Assembly (NCBI GenBank): GCA_030435675.1
Contig: CM059622.1
Location: 9,734,001-9,798,000 of the forward strand
DNA from: Steinernema hermaphroditum
Lineage: Eukaryota; Nematoda; Chromadorea; Rhabditida; Steinernematidae
DNA length: 64,000 nucleotides
Reading direction: 5' to 3'
Part shown: in pieces, positions 22,014-31,559 of the stretch
Layout: each line of letters begins with the position of its first letter
Position numbering within the stretch: position 1 is the stretch's first letter
The notes under the pieces: model-generated
The model's database searches: none
Seen by the model: the letters and a program-made list of their open reading frames with translations, nothing else
Told to the model about the DNA's origin: nothing
Position numbers and translations under genes: made by a program

Positions 22014-22553
22014 ATAAACCCGGCTGCGCGCGAATTCGCGCCCTCCAGGTACTAAAAGCCAATTAGCCTGTAGCCCTGCGGGCGGCAAGATTGGCGCTCA
22101 TGGATAGGGCTGAAGCTGGGGCCAAAAAACTGTAGCCCTGCGGGCGGCAAGACACCATAGCCCTGCGGGCGGCAAGATTGGCGCTCATGCAAAAAGCTGA
22201 AGTTGGGGCCTAAAACTGTAGCCCTGCGGGCGGCGAGAAACCATAGCCCTGCGGGCGGCAAGACACCATAGCCCTGCGGGCGGCAAGATTGGCGCTCATG
22301 CAAAAAGCTGAAGTTGGGGCCTAAAACTGTAGCCCTGCGGGCGGCGAGAAACCATAGCCCTGCGGGCGGCAAGACACCAACAGCCCTGCGGGCGGCAAGA
22401 TTGGCGCTCATGTAAATGGCTAAAGTGGGCGAAAAAACTGTAAAGTTTCAGGAAACTCGAACTGAAAACACTGCTGGTTACAAAATAGGCAAAAAATCAC
22501 TCAAAAACAGCAAAAAAAACTCAAAGCCTAACAGCACCAGAGAGATAGTGGAA
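22014..22553 (+). repeat. Hairpin-ended repeat R2, copy 2, inserted in the MULE/OTU frame
   Basis: Starts ATAAACCCGGCTGCGCGCG with the palindrome GCGCGAATTCGCGC. Then come about nine TAGCCCTGCGGGCGGCAAG units, alternating with GATTGGCGCTCATG-spaced ones, and an A-rich segment that ends near CAGAGAGATAGTGGAA. It lacks the tRNA-like B-box block of copies 1 and 3. No clear target duplication is seen. Confidence 0.8.
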
Positions 22554-22559
22554 CTATCA

Positions 22560-23380
22560 CTTCCAGTGATATCGCGAAGTATCTCATTGACTGTAGGGTT
22601 GCAATTGCCGAATTCACCCCAGCTGGTACGACGACGAAGTCGCTAAAAAAGCGGAAATTGGACTCTAACCCCACTAGTCTAAGTACGTCCACTAACTTTA
22701 CTGGTTCTGTTGTTGTTAGTATGCCTAGTGAAACTGTTCCTAAACTAACTAAAAACGTATCAACTCCAACTCCAAAAGAAGAGGAGTCTGATGATGATTA
22801 CTTGGAAATTGTAAAAGATTTCGACACTGATGTTAAGTATTTCTTCCTGCCACCTAACATGCATGACGTCATTCGTATTGCTTCTCTCTTGTCAGTGAAT
22901 TTGCCATCTAACGTCGGTATAAATTCTTGCGCCAGCACAAGTTTTACGCTTTCTGCTGTTCCCATAAATGTTGGGCGTTCAAAGTCAGATAGAGCTTGTG
23001 GTTTCCGCACTCTGATACAGTGTATTTTCGGTCCAGGAACGGACGAAAAGCTTCATCTGATCTTGAGAGAATACATATGTGATTTCGTAGAACGACATTC
23101 TAAATTGTCTCCCATGCCTAACTGGATAACTGGCCGAGCTTCCACCACAGTGGATTTGCAAACGCACATCAGATGTATGAGACATAGCAGAACATGGATT
23201 ACTGATCTGGAAATTGAGGCCGCTGCGCATGCGCTAGACGTAAATATTTTCGTTTTCGACACCATACTGGAAGTATGGACTACTTACTTTTCGAAAGGAG
23301 CAAAAACTGTTCGACCGACGTGCTTGGTCAACCATCCTCGGTATCATTTTGAGCCAGTTTATGGAATCAAAACAAATTAA
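22560..23380 (+). pseudogene. OTU-like cysteine protease, C-terminal part of a MULE-encoded protein
   Basis: Open frame directly after R2, first KYLIDCRVAIAEF then a basic KKRKLD stretch, a Ser/Thr-rich linker, and an OTU-type fold. The catalytic Cys lies in SDRACGFRTL, fitting D-x-x-C-x-F-R-x-L, and the catalytic His in NHPRYHFEPV. Helical segments and the TDLEIEAAAHALDVNIFVFD strand lie between and match the order of OTU deubiquitinases. It has no start of its own. Its frame continues that of the upstream MULE segment once R2 is disregarded. OTU domains are known as passengers or fusions in transposons, but I recognise no exact family. Confidence 0.68.
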
Positions 23381-23858
23381 GTATACACAATACAGCCCTT
23401 TTCTTCTCTCCCGGGGTGCTGAGTGTTCTCCACCTTCAGCACACCGTAATTAGTGGACTTTTGCTGTATTTTGTATGTTCACCTTCCACCATGTCTTTGT
23501 TATCTTCTCACCCATTGTTATTGTTCTGAATACACTCGGTTTCGTATTCCTTAGTCGTCCTACACGAGAGATTCCAAAGCAAAAGACCTAACGGGCGACA
23601 ATTCCTGTTCTAAATACTTGCAACAGCCGAACAGGCGACATTTACTGTTCTAAATATTTAGGTCCCGACACGAACGCCCTGTGTTCTAATTCGGTGTTCT
23701 AAATCGTTCAACAAACCTGCCGACACCAGCGCATTGAAAGGAGCGAACGAACGCACGAAATATTTGCCTTTCTTCAATGTGCTGGAGCGAATTCTCGGTC
23801 TCGCCGCGCGGTGATTGATCGCTTTTGTGGAGTTCGAAAAAAAATGGACTATAGTTTT
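23381..23858. other. Non-coding stretch downstream of the OTU frame
   Basis: About 480 nt. Two weakly repeated ACAGGCGACA..CTGTTCTAAATA units occur near 23590-23680. Nothing else recognised. Confidence 0.4.
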
Positions 23859-25492
23859 GAGTGCTTACTCACATTTCGTGCCAACTTTTGATGCAGAGCG
23901 AGCTTTTTATGTTGAAACTGTCCTTTTTCGTCGTTTACAGTGAACTTTTATTGAAAAGTAAACAAATAACTAACTGAAGAGCTGGACGGCGTAGCTTTCA
24001 GAGTAGCAAAAAAAAATGTCCCACCGACTGGGTTCTTCCTACGTTGTTATGGTGCTCGGACACTTGCGCCACTGACATTTGCGCCACCGACATTTGCGCC
24101 ACAGACATTTGCGCCACTTTTCTGGTCTCACCGCGAAAAGCCTTTTACGCACAATACTTTTAAATTTTAAACGGAGAGCATGTTGTGTTCAGATGTCTAG
24201 GCGCATGTCACTGAGGTTTCAGCAAGCGAAGCGAGCCCCCTCTTTGCTTATGTCGTAGACCTAGGTTTGCCTTAGGAACATGCCTAGATGTTTAATATTG
24301 CGGGCCATGGCCTAATGACCTAACATCCAGGCTTGGCTTAGGCTCATACCTATTGATTTTATGCGTGCCCGAAAACACGAAATTCAAGATTAAGAATTTT
24401 ATCTGAATTCAGATGTCTAGGCGCATGTCACTCAAACTCGTCTATAAATGCCAGGCCATAGTTGTGAGACACAGGCTGTGACTCAAATTTTTGTTTGCGA
24501 TTTTTAAGTTTATTCATATATGTCCTAGTCGTAGCTTACATGGTGAGACACAGAAAGTATCGAACACAGCTCACGACTTACCGTTCCTTCTCCAGTTATC
24601 AATTAAAGGGATTCGTAAAAGGCTTTTCGTGGTGAGACCAGAAAAGTGGCGCAAATGTCTGTGGCGCAAATGTCGGTGGCGCAAATGTCCTAGTACCGTT
24701 GTTATAAACAACAGCAGACACGAGTTTCAAGTTGTACTTAGTAACGCTGTGTGTGCTGTCCATTCCAATTCCCTTCCCCATACTCTATCAGCAGCTCTTT
24801 CTGCCTCTGGGTCATGATCCATATTTGCATTCCATCGCCGTGTTCGTTCACTGGCAATTGAAATCAAAAAAAGAGCTCCGAATCACTCTCCGCACGCAAG
24901 CGGACACTTTCGAGATCCTCCTTAGACATTCGATACGTACTTGAATTGTAGACAGAGATGCCAACGAGTCCGAAAACGAGTCCGGACTCGGACTCGATAG
25001 AAACTCGATGGGATTTCGGACTCGTTCGGCATCACTGATTGTAGATCCGGTCGTAGTAGAGTAGGTTCTGCTTATTCATGTACTTTAGTCTCCCGCCATG
25101 ACGAGCTGGAATATGGAATAGCGCACTCGTTAATCTCTAAATTCTACCTCCGATTTCTTTGATTATGAGTTCGTATGGCTTTCGGGTTCGTAGCAAAATT
25201 ATTAAGAATTGCTTTTCCGCTTCCATCAGCTTATTACAGCGATGTGCAGCGTCGAGATCGTGGCCAGTGTGATCGAGACAGTAAGTTACAGTAACTTTAC
25301 CACATGTGGACACCTTTGCCTACACACCGGGTAATTTTAGTTGATTTGTATAAAGAACTCACAACTCAAGCTCTTCAGTTAGTTATTTGTTTACTTTTCA
25401 ATAAAAGTTCACTGTAAACGACGAAAAAGGACAGTTTCAACATAAAAAGCTCGCTCTGCATCAAAAGTTGGCACGAAACGTGAGTGAGCACT
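23859..25492. mobile_element. Element with ~125-bp terminal inverted repeats (1.6 kb, nested)
   Basis: Segment 23859-23984 reappears inverted at 25369-25492, almost base for base (e.g. CT..TTTTATGTTGAAACTGTCC and TTCACTGTAAACGACG). Contains the smaller foldback element at 24058-24690 and no coding frame. Its outer side abuts the composite's inner inverted pair, so it could equally be part of the composite's own arms. Confidence 0.65.
24058..24690. mobile_element. Foldback element with ends made of 14-bp repeats (GACATTTGCGCCAC)
   Basis: Left end holds about four head-to-tail GACATTTGCGCCAC-type units (about 24058-24118), then TTTCTGGTCTCACC. The right end holds three units in inverted order (24645-24690). 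The interior carries the module CAAGCGAAGCGAGCCCCC / AACATCCAGGCTTGGCTTAG also found in the elements at 36.2 and 41.4 kb, and a half-copy of the 12.5-kb MITE (24450-24600). Confidence 0.75.
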
Positions 25493-25837
25493 CGTGACAG
25501 CACGAACGCGCGCCAGCACGCGCCGCTAAAATAAAAACGAAAGAAAACGCGCGAAGCGCCAGGGTGATCGCGGCGGGACCGCTAGACTGCCGTAGTTTTT
25601 CGTCTTTTCGCATTTTTTCAATGGGGATTTCGTACTCCCTGTCTTTTTTCGTCATTTTCGAGCGAACTAGAGCGTTTCGCGGAAATTCCAACGTCAAATT
25701 TGTGCAGAATTAAATGCTCCATCGAATGACATGTCACTCGAGTTCCCAAATTCAATAGTCGCAGAGAAATTAAGCGATTTATGAAAAAGTGATGAATAGA
25801 TACAAATAATGCTCCATTTTTGCGTTTCTAATCGTCA
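25493..25837. other. Inner inverted arm and non-coding flank
   Basis: 25490-25575 is the inverted partner of 18420-18515 (CACGAACGCGCGCCAGCACG). The rest shows nothing recognisable. Confidence 0.45.
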
Positions 25838-26010
25838 TCATCTAAAGCTACTTCATGTTCTGATTCATCGGTGCTATCGTCCGAATTCGCACCGTCAGTG
25901 ATTTGATCGTCTAGGTGAACTTCTACGCTGTCATACTCAAGACAGCGATCTACTTCCGCAATGGCATTCTCGAAGCATTTTTTCTGCACAACTTTGATCC
26001 AATGGGTGTT
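25838..26010 (-). pseudogene. C-terminal remnant of a DDE transposase
   Basis: On the minus strand a frame of about 55 codons begins HWIKVVQKKCFENAI, continues into an Asp/Glu/Ser-rich tail (SDDSTDESEHEV) and stops after four Asp residues. This matches the layout of the end of the intact transposase at 18961 (helical CIEH-type segment, then acidic tail), but the sequence differs, so it is another family member. Confidence 0.5.
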
Positions 26011-26682
26011 ATATCAGAAGGAAAGAGGACCATGAGGTGATTTAGCGTAATCTCAAGTATCCGAGCGGTGACAGGTCAAAATAATCGCTATATCGGACCT
26101 CCTCCATCTTTCTGATCTTCTCTCTAAGCATTATTTTCTCTCATCAAGTTCTCATTTGCACTTTACAGATCATTGACGCGCGTTTCAGAGCGTCGCAGTG
26201 CACCTGAAATCTCTAAAAGGTCAAGATTGTGGAGTCATTGAATCTGGTTGCGACTGCACCTGACTAACATACGGCAACCGCTCTTCCTCCCTCTACGCTT
26301 CAAACAAACATTCATTCGCGCTGCCTTAGCTATTTTCCAGCGTGTTACAGCTGATGTACGGCCCACGACGCTCAAAAATACGCATAGAATCGGGAAAATA
26401 TCTCCTCTCATTACAAAGATGAGTTAATTTCTCTGCGCACACGGCGCGAAATCAAACAAATCTGTGCGCATTCGAACGCACAGAGCTTTTGCTACATTTT
26501 CAACGTTGGAAATCCGAAAATACGCCCTCGGCATCGAGATATGCACAAATCATTCACGAAACCTGCGAATCCCATTAGGAGCGAACATCTGATTCTTACT
26601 AACAGCGCCAATTTCGTGTCAGGACGCGTACCCCAATCCGTTTACATCGACTATATTTCTTGTTTTTCATCTCCCCGAAGTG
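26011..26682. other. Non-coding interior of composite element
   Basis: About 670 nt with no frame or repeat of note, except the last 30 bp (TTTTTCATCTCCCCG), which match the composite's terminus and the flank of R1 copy 2 at about 18360-18390. Confidence 0.4.
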
Positions 26683-27265
26683 TGTTTACTCTAGTTTTTT
26701 CCCTGCTGTCTTGTCCAAACTGGCAGAACAGATTGCGCCGCTCGTCCTTCTCATCAGAGAATGCGTTTGGAGCGACATGAAAGCGATTCGATGCAGATCA
26801 GATCAATGCATTCAGAACATCGCACTTACACGCTGAGGTCCCGTACCGCGAATGTCCGGTTTTTATTCGCTTTCATTGTTCTTATTGAAATCGCTTTCAT
26901 ATCGGTTCACATGGATTCTATGATGACAAGGACGGGCTGCGCGATCTGTTGTGCCAGTTTGAACAAGACAGCAGGCAAAAAACTAGAGTAAACACATGTC
27001 GGGGAGATGAAAAAGCTGTCTCCTCCGCGGAAATTCCACGCCTGGTGCTCAGTGGTGGTCAAACGATCCGCCAGAGATAGATCTACAAAACAATGTTGAG
27101 TTTTTTCAAAATCACATCTCGTACGCGAAGAAAGGCGCCATTCACGCACAAACTCAAAAATGCCATTGTAATTTCAGCGCTGTACGAACATACGATTCTT
27201 ATAACGCCGCGAAAGGCGTGGCGGGAGCACTCGCCGTTTTACCGAGAGATTTTTTAATCTGACTG
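26683..27265 (-). repeat. Right inverted terminus of composite element
   Basis: Inverted partner of 17168-17745; ends CTGACTG followed by TA. It abuts ARMC1: its outer end is only 11 nt from the ARMC1 stop codon, so it must form that gene's 3' UTR and terminator region. Confidence 0.8.
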
Positions 27266-27276
27266 TATATGGGAGG

Positions 27277-28338
27277 CTACCAAAACAACGATCGAACGCT
27301 AGAAAACCACGTCACAGCGGTTTCCACAAGGCTTGCCACTTGCTCTTGGGTCGCCACACATTGTTTCGAGTCAAATACATCAAGGTCCTCATCCAGGTAC
27401 CTAGGCAGTTCGTCTGATACAGAGCTTTCGAGTAGTTCCGCATAGTATGCGTGTTCTTCGAAGGTGCCATAATCATTCTTGACGATGTGTTTTATGGAAT
27501 CCATCCCAGAACAGGATATGATCGCAGAGGCTAAGTCCTGCAACAAGGAATGAGACGCATACCGGAGAAGAAGCAAACAAACTCTCGGGGACAAGTTGTA
27601 CTTCGCCCTAATAGCGATACGGAGTTGTGGAGTGTCGAAACAGAGACTGACGACCCCCTTGATGTTGAGAAGCACAGATTCGATGCTTCTTTTCACATCC
27701 TGGAAATCACTCGCCTTAAAGACATAACTGCGCTAATGTGGTTACATGGGACAGAAAATCGAACTTGAAGATCACTGTGCGGGAGTCCCGAACTGGGAGA
27801 AAACTCTGCTTCATGTTCTCCGACTGATCCTGCGACAGCTTGTTGTTCAGTTCTCTGAAAGACAACAACTAAAGAAGAGATAGGCAACGCCAACCTCTGT
27901 GCTGAAACTATTCTCGTTTGAACTAGGAGCAGATTACGCAGAGTTTTGGGCTGCGCTTCACGCTCGGCAGCGGCTGCAATTTGATCACTGAGACCCGCGA
28001 TACCGTCCAACACGAAGCATAGTTCGGGCGTCTCCGTAAGGAGCAAGAGAATCTGGAAGATACATATATCGGAAGAAACAAAACAAACTCTTCTTGCCTT
28101 TGAAGCAGCGAATACCACTTTGGGACCACCGTGCGTAAGGAGCTCTACCAACCCAACCGAAGTCGTCGAATCCTGAACAGAGCACATCTAGAGGAAGCCA
28201 AAAGCAGCCACATACCGAAAGAAGCACTTTCTTGTCGGTGCATTTCTTGCAAACGCTGTAGTACGCCTTCGCCACGTTATACATTCTTGTTTCCTCCGTC
28301 TCGGGCACGCCAACCCCGTTGACTTCTTCCATGTGCAT
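27277..28338 (-). CDS. ARMC1: Armadillo repeat-containing protein 1 (ARMC1)
   Basis: Six exons: 28338-28216, 28172-28098, 28052-27895, 27854-27746, 27699-27583, 27537-27277; 280 residues (human 282). ARMC1 sits in the cytosol and on mitochondria and affects mitochondrial distribution and MICOS-linked contacts. The N-terminal half is one ARM-like helical repeat unit (LVELLTHGGP..ILLLLTETPE). The C-terminal half is the heavy-metal-associated-like fold (SVLLNIKGVVSLCF), and the protein ends SVRSLFW, like the human ARMC1 end. Intron 2 (28053-28097, 45 nt) has a gcaaga donor (GC-AG); being in frame it could also be retained. A CCGTTTCAG acceptor lies about 20 nt before the ATG. The stop is 11 nt from a large mobile element. 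Confidence 0.9.
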
Positions 28339-28531
28339 CAGGGTGAAGGTTTTTCGATACTGAAACGGAATTTCCTCAACATTTTGGAGTCATCGGCACG
28401 AGCGCGGTACAAGGCCTCGCTGGGGAGCGTCTGAAGAAGCACGACGGACCGTAAACGCTTAAACTAACCGCAATTTCGGTAATCGGTGCGATACCACCTG
28501 TAAACATCAGCTTGAACGAACTTAGCAGGTC

Positions 28532-28601
28532 TCACGGCGTGTCAGCATAAGGGAAATTGGTTCACGAAAGCGTCCGCCGCTTCGTGTCGGGACCAGAGCC
28601 G
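28532..28601 (-). promoter_or_regulatory. 70-bp block shared with the UTP4 upstream region
   Basis: Nearly identical to 46477-46547, e.g. GCGGCGGACGCTTTCGTGAA and CTTATGCTGACACGCCGTG. It lies about 190 nt upstream of the ARMC1 ATG in the same orientation to the gene as the other copy has to UTP4. Contains a CCAAT pentamer. Function unknown: promoter module or repeat end. Confidence 0.55.
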
Positions 28602-28890
28602 TGCAGTCTCGGTCTCGTCTCGGTCTCGGAAGTCTCGGCCTTTTTTCCGCTCCGAAGCGCTTCGCACTTCTACGCGAAAAAGTACATTTCGTCTTCGCGT
28701 AGAAGACCACTAAACCTCCCCTCCTATCCCATAAACACCAAAGATACGTCTCTTGTAACAGTAGGGATGCTTTATGCAGCTCACTCGGTAAATTAACAAT
28801 GATACGGTAAACAACGGAACAACGGTAACACGTATCAACAGAACAAAGAACAACGCACAAAGCGGGTAACACCCGTGTACAACATAAATA
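28602..28890. other. 3' region of tyrosine recombinase copy 1, with hairpin
   Basis: Contains the hairpin-forming CTCCGAAGCGCTTCGCACTT followed by CTACGCGAAAAAG (about 28650-28690), which recurs after recombinase copy 2. A GGTCTCG simple repeat precedes it (28600-28640). Confidence 0.5.
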
Positions 28891-29640
28891 CTAGAGGAAA
28901 TCGAAGGAGGCGGACGCGGTAGGCACAGTTGTGGCCGAGACTTCGATGTAGGCATCCAAGGTGGCTTGACGTTTCCATCCGCCAAACCTCATCACTTCAT
29001 CAATTGGCGCGCCGTTAGCAATTGCAGCTGTCGCAGATCCGCCACGGAATCCATGTAGAGTCAGGTCCTTTCGGAATCCAAGCACATTTGCGAGTCGGGC
29101 TAGTTCTTTCCTCGCTGCATCGTAGGAGAAAGCGGCCTTTGGATTCTTGAGGTTCGGGAAGACGAACTTTGATGCTGGAGCCACGCGCAGCCAGTCCTGC
29201 AGAATCTCCACCGCACAGAATGAGGATGATGACTTCTGAATTGGCGTAATGCGGGGTGGTCCTTCCTTGCGAGTCTTGTCCTTCAGAACGCGGATAGTCA
29301 CTTCTGAAGTCGAGAAGACGAGGTCCTTCCTCAAGAGGCGCAGGCCTTCGGATGGGCGGAGGCACCCTGCGAACAAGAGGCACAAGTAGGCTATCATACG
29401 GCGATCCTTGACGACGGTCGATTTCCATCCTGCAATTAGACGGATTTCGGCCTCGGTTACCTTCTGGCGGTGTTGGACAGGCGGCGCTTGACGCCGGAGA
29501 CCCTCCAGGAACGCACGGATCCAGACAGACTCTACTGGGTTGTGGCCAGGCAAAAACTTAAGGTGCCACTTGAGGGCGGCGGCGACCGATTGAACCACGG
29601 ATGTGGAGGATGTAGAATAACTGGCCAAGAAATGCTAAGA
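28891..29640 (-). pseudogene. Tyrosine recombinase, copy 1 (N-terminus broken)
   Basis: About 245 codons of the catalytic domain are intact. Visible are Arg I in FAGCLRPSEG, the strand Lys in KDKTRKEG, box II LHGFRGGSAT (H-x-x-R), FGGWKR (third conserved position W) and the nucleophile in LDAY, followed by a short tail and stop. The frame opens without an ATG. Just upstream, EEILAFL is readable in another frame, so the N-terminal core-binding part is frameshifted and mostly lost. The family is a metazoan YR-transposon type (Crypton- or DIRS/PAT-like). No reverse transcriptase is near, which favours Crypton-like, but this is inference. Confidence 0.75.
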
Positions 29641-29916
29641 TTTCTTCCGTAGTCGGAGTAGTACTTTCCTCTCCGAAGCACTGCGTGCTTCTCCGCGAAA
29701 AAGCCTATTTCAGCTCCGCTCACAGCAGCTGGCCTACTCGATAACCCACGAACTACACCCAACATAACAGGTGAACGTTTACTCAGTTCAAAGCGGTCAT
29801 ATACAATCAACAACAACCCATGAACCTTCACCAACTAATCATTAACAAACAACAACAACAAATTGGCATCAACAAGAACACATCACCATCCACATCAGGG
29901 CATCTTCGGCAACCGG
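29641..29916. other. Spacer between recombinase copies, with hairpin
   Basis: Holds CTCCGAAGCACTGCGTGCTT then CTCCGCGAAAAAGC (about 29670-29705), the counterpart of the hairpin after copy 1. Confidence 0.5.
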
Positions 29917-30933
29917 CTAAACGCAGAAGACGTGGTAGGCACCGTCTCGTTTGACACCTCCACGTACGCTTCCAAAGTTTCTACACGCTTCCAACGTCCA
30001 AAACGCATAAGCTCCGTTCTTGATAGCTTCTGTAGCCGCGCCCCCTCGGAAACCGCGAAGAGTTATGGGGTTCTTGACTCCGAGTTCCGCGGCCAGGCGC
30101 TTCCACTCGCGACGCGCGGATCCGTAGGACATGTGTTGGAATGGCTTCGACAGACTTGGAAAAACGAACTCCGACATCGGGGCGACTTGCAACCACGCCT
30201 CCAAGAGTTGAACGGCACAAAGGCAGCTTGAAGAGTTCTCAGTTCTCCGGACAGGCACCCACTTCGCGGGGCCCTTCTTGTTAGTCTTGTCGGCTTCTAT
30301 CTTCAGCATGACGCCATCACAGGTGAACTTTAAGTCGTCTCGGCGAAGCGAAGCACCTTCCATCGGACGTAGACAGCCAGCGAACAACAAGGAGACATAG
30401 GCGATAATCCTTCGGTCCTTCGGAGCAGGCGACTTCCAGGAGGCAATTAGACTCATGTCAGCTGAGGTGATCTTGGATCGATGGACCGGTGCTGGTGCCG
30501 ACCGCCGCACTCCTTCCATGAAGTTCTGGATCCAAACAGATTCCAACGGGTGTTCTTCCATTAAGTTGAAATACCACTTGATCGCTGCTGCCGTCATCGA
30601 AACGCTTGATGCCGATCTAGACTCGTGGAAGACCACCGATAAGTATGTCAACACCTCGGAGCTGCTGACACAGCTCTTTGGCTCCTTCCTCCAGCTCAGA
30701 AACTTCGTAGCCATCTGGGTATAACGGCGCACAGTCGACGATTCCCTTGCCGCTCTGATCACCGCGATGGCCTCTTCAACAATGGGTGGTGAGAGGAAGC
30801 TGCCAATAGCCTGATGAACCTTCGCGAACGGATCTAAATTGTACTCCTTGTAAGTTAGGGAGGGTGGGAGTGGTTTAACCAATTCAAGATCTCCAAACAA
30901 AAACCTCAAATGACCGTTGAACAGACAACGCAA
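29917..30933 (-). pseudogene. Tyrosine recombinase, copy 2 (fuller length, frameshift near active Tyr)
   Basis: About 300 codons: an N-terminal SAM-like core-binding domain (STVRRYTQMATKFLSW), then the catalytic domain with FAGCLRPMEG, the Lys strand, and TLRGFRGGAAT, where the box II His is replaced by Arg. After AIKNGA roughly 10 nt are missing relative to copy 1. The expected MRFGRWKR and EAY segments follow in another frame, so the nucleophile Tyr is lost from this frame. Head-to-tail with copies 1 and 3. Confidence 0.75.
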
Positions 30934-30954
30934 GATGAAGAAAAACCCACCCTT

Positions 30955-31230
30955 TCAAACGCCAGTGCTACCTGCGGCCCAAAAGACCGTAACCCAATCA
31001 ATCACGTCGGGACCGCCAGCTGCTTTAGATCGCTGCGCTAAAATCCGCCTTCCGTGTTGTCTCCAGCTGTAGAACTTGTTGATCGACGCTTCATAACGAG
31101 CCAGAGTCGATTGTTCACGGGAGGCCCGGATAGTGGCGATGAGACGATCAGCTACACTTGATTGAATAAAGGAGCACAAAGCGGGTTTGATGTTGGCGAA
31201 CGGATCTAAATAACCAAACATAGAGCACAC
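30955..31230 (-). pseudogene. Tyrosine recombinase, copy 3 (N-terminal fragment)
   Basis: About 60 codons match the start of copy 2: LDPFANIKPALCSFIQ..IATIRASREQSTLARYEASINKFYSW against the corresponding part of copy 2 (YNLDPFAKVHQAIGSF onwards). The frame then runs into unrelated sequence, so only the core-binding domain start remains. Confidence 0.65.
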
Positions 31231-31559
31231 ACATAGCGTGAAAACCTGAGGGCGGGTTATGGGAGGGCTATCAGTCTCAGCTTAAACAAAGAATTTCCAA
31301 AATATTCAAAATATTTGCGGGTGAACTGAAAGCAAGATGAAGAAACGCCGTTCGATTTCTCATCTGCGTATCGATCCCAAATCGAACCTACGACACCTGC
31401 TACTCAGCTAAACTTCGTTTCGAGACCCGCAGTGGTCTCAAACACGCTACGACGAAATAGTCATTTCAGTCTCGGTCTCGGAAAAGTGCCGAGACTCTCG
31501 GCGAGACTTTGGTGTTCGGTCCCACATGGAATGCGTGATTCAATTAGAGGAAAGGTGCT
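31231..31559. other. Non-coding flank of recombinase array
   Basis: About 330 nt. Contains GTCTCGGTCTCGG simple sequence (31465-31500) like that at 28600 and 37640. No gene seen. Confidence 0.4.

Larger units (their letters stand above)
17168..27265. mobile_element. 10.1-kb composite element with ~580-bp inverted termini, TA-flanked
   Basis: Left end TAGTCAGATAAAAAAATCTC and right end (inverted) CAGTCAGATTAAAAAATCTC are each bordered by TA, the Tc1/mariner/IS630-type target duplication. Similarity of the ends continues inward for about 580 bp (17168-17745 against 26683-27265). A further inverted pair lies inside (about 18420-18515 against 25490-25575). Between the ends are an intact spliced DDE transposase, a MULE/OTU reading frame, two nested foldback elements, dispersed repeats R1 and R2 and a second transposase remnant. 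It may be one autonomous element enlarged by later insertions, or two like copies that fused. The sequence does not decide. Confidence 0.7.

Noticed and set aside
22052..22411. 119-codon frame through the R2 tandem units
   Set aside because: Its repetitive peptide is a translation of the minisatellite; other copies do not keep the frame.
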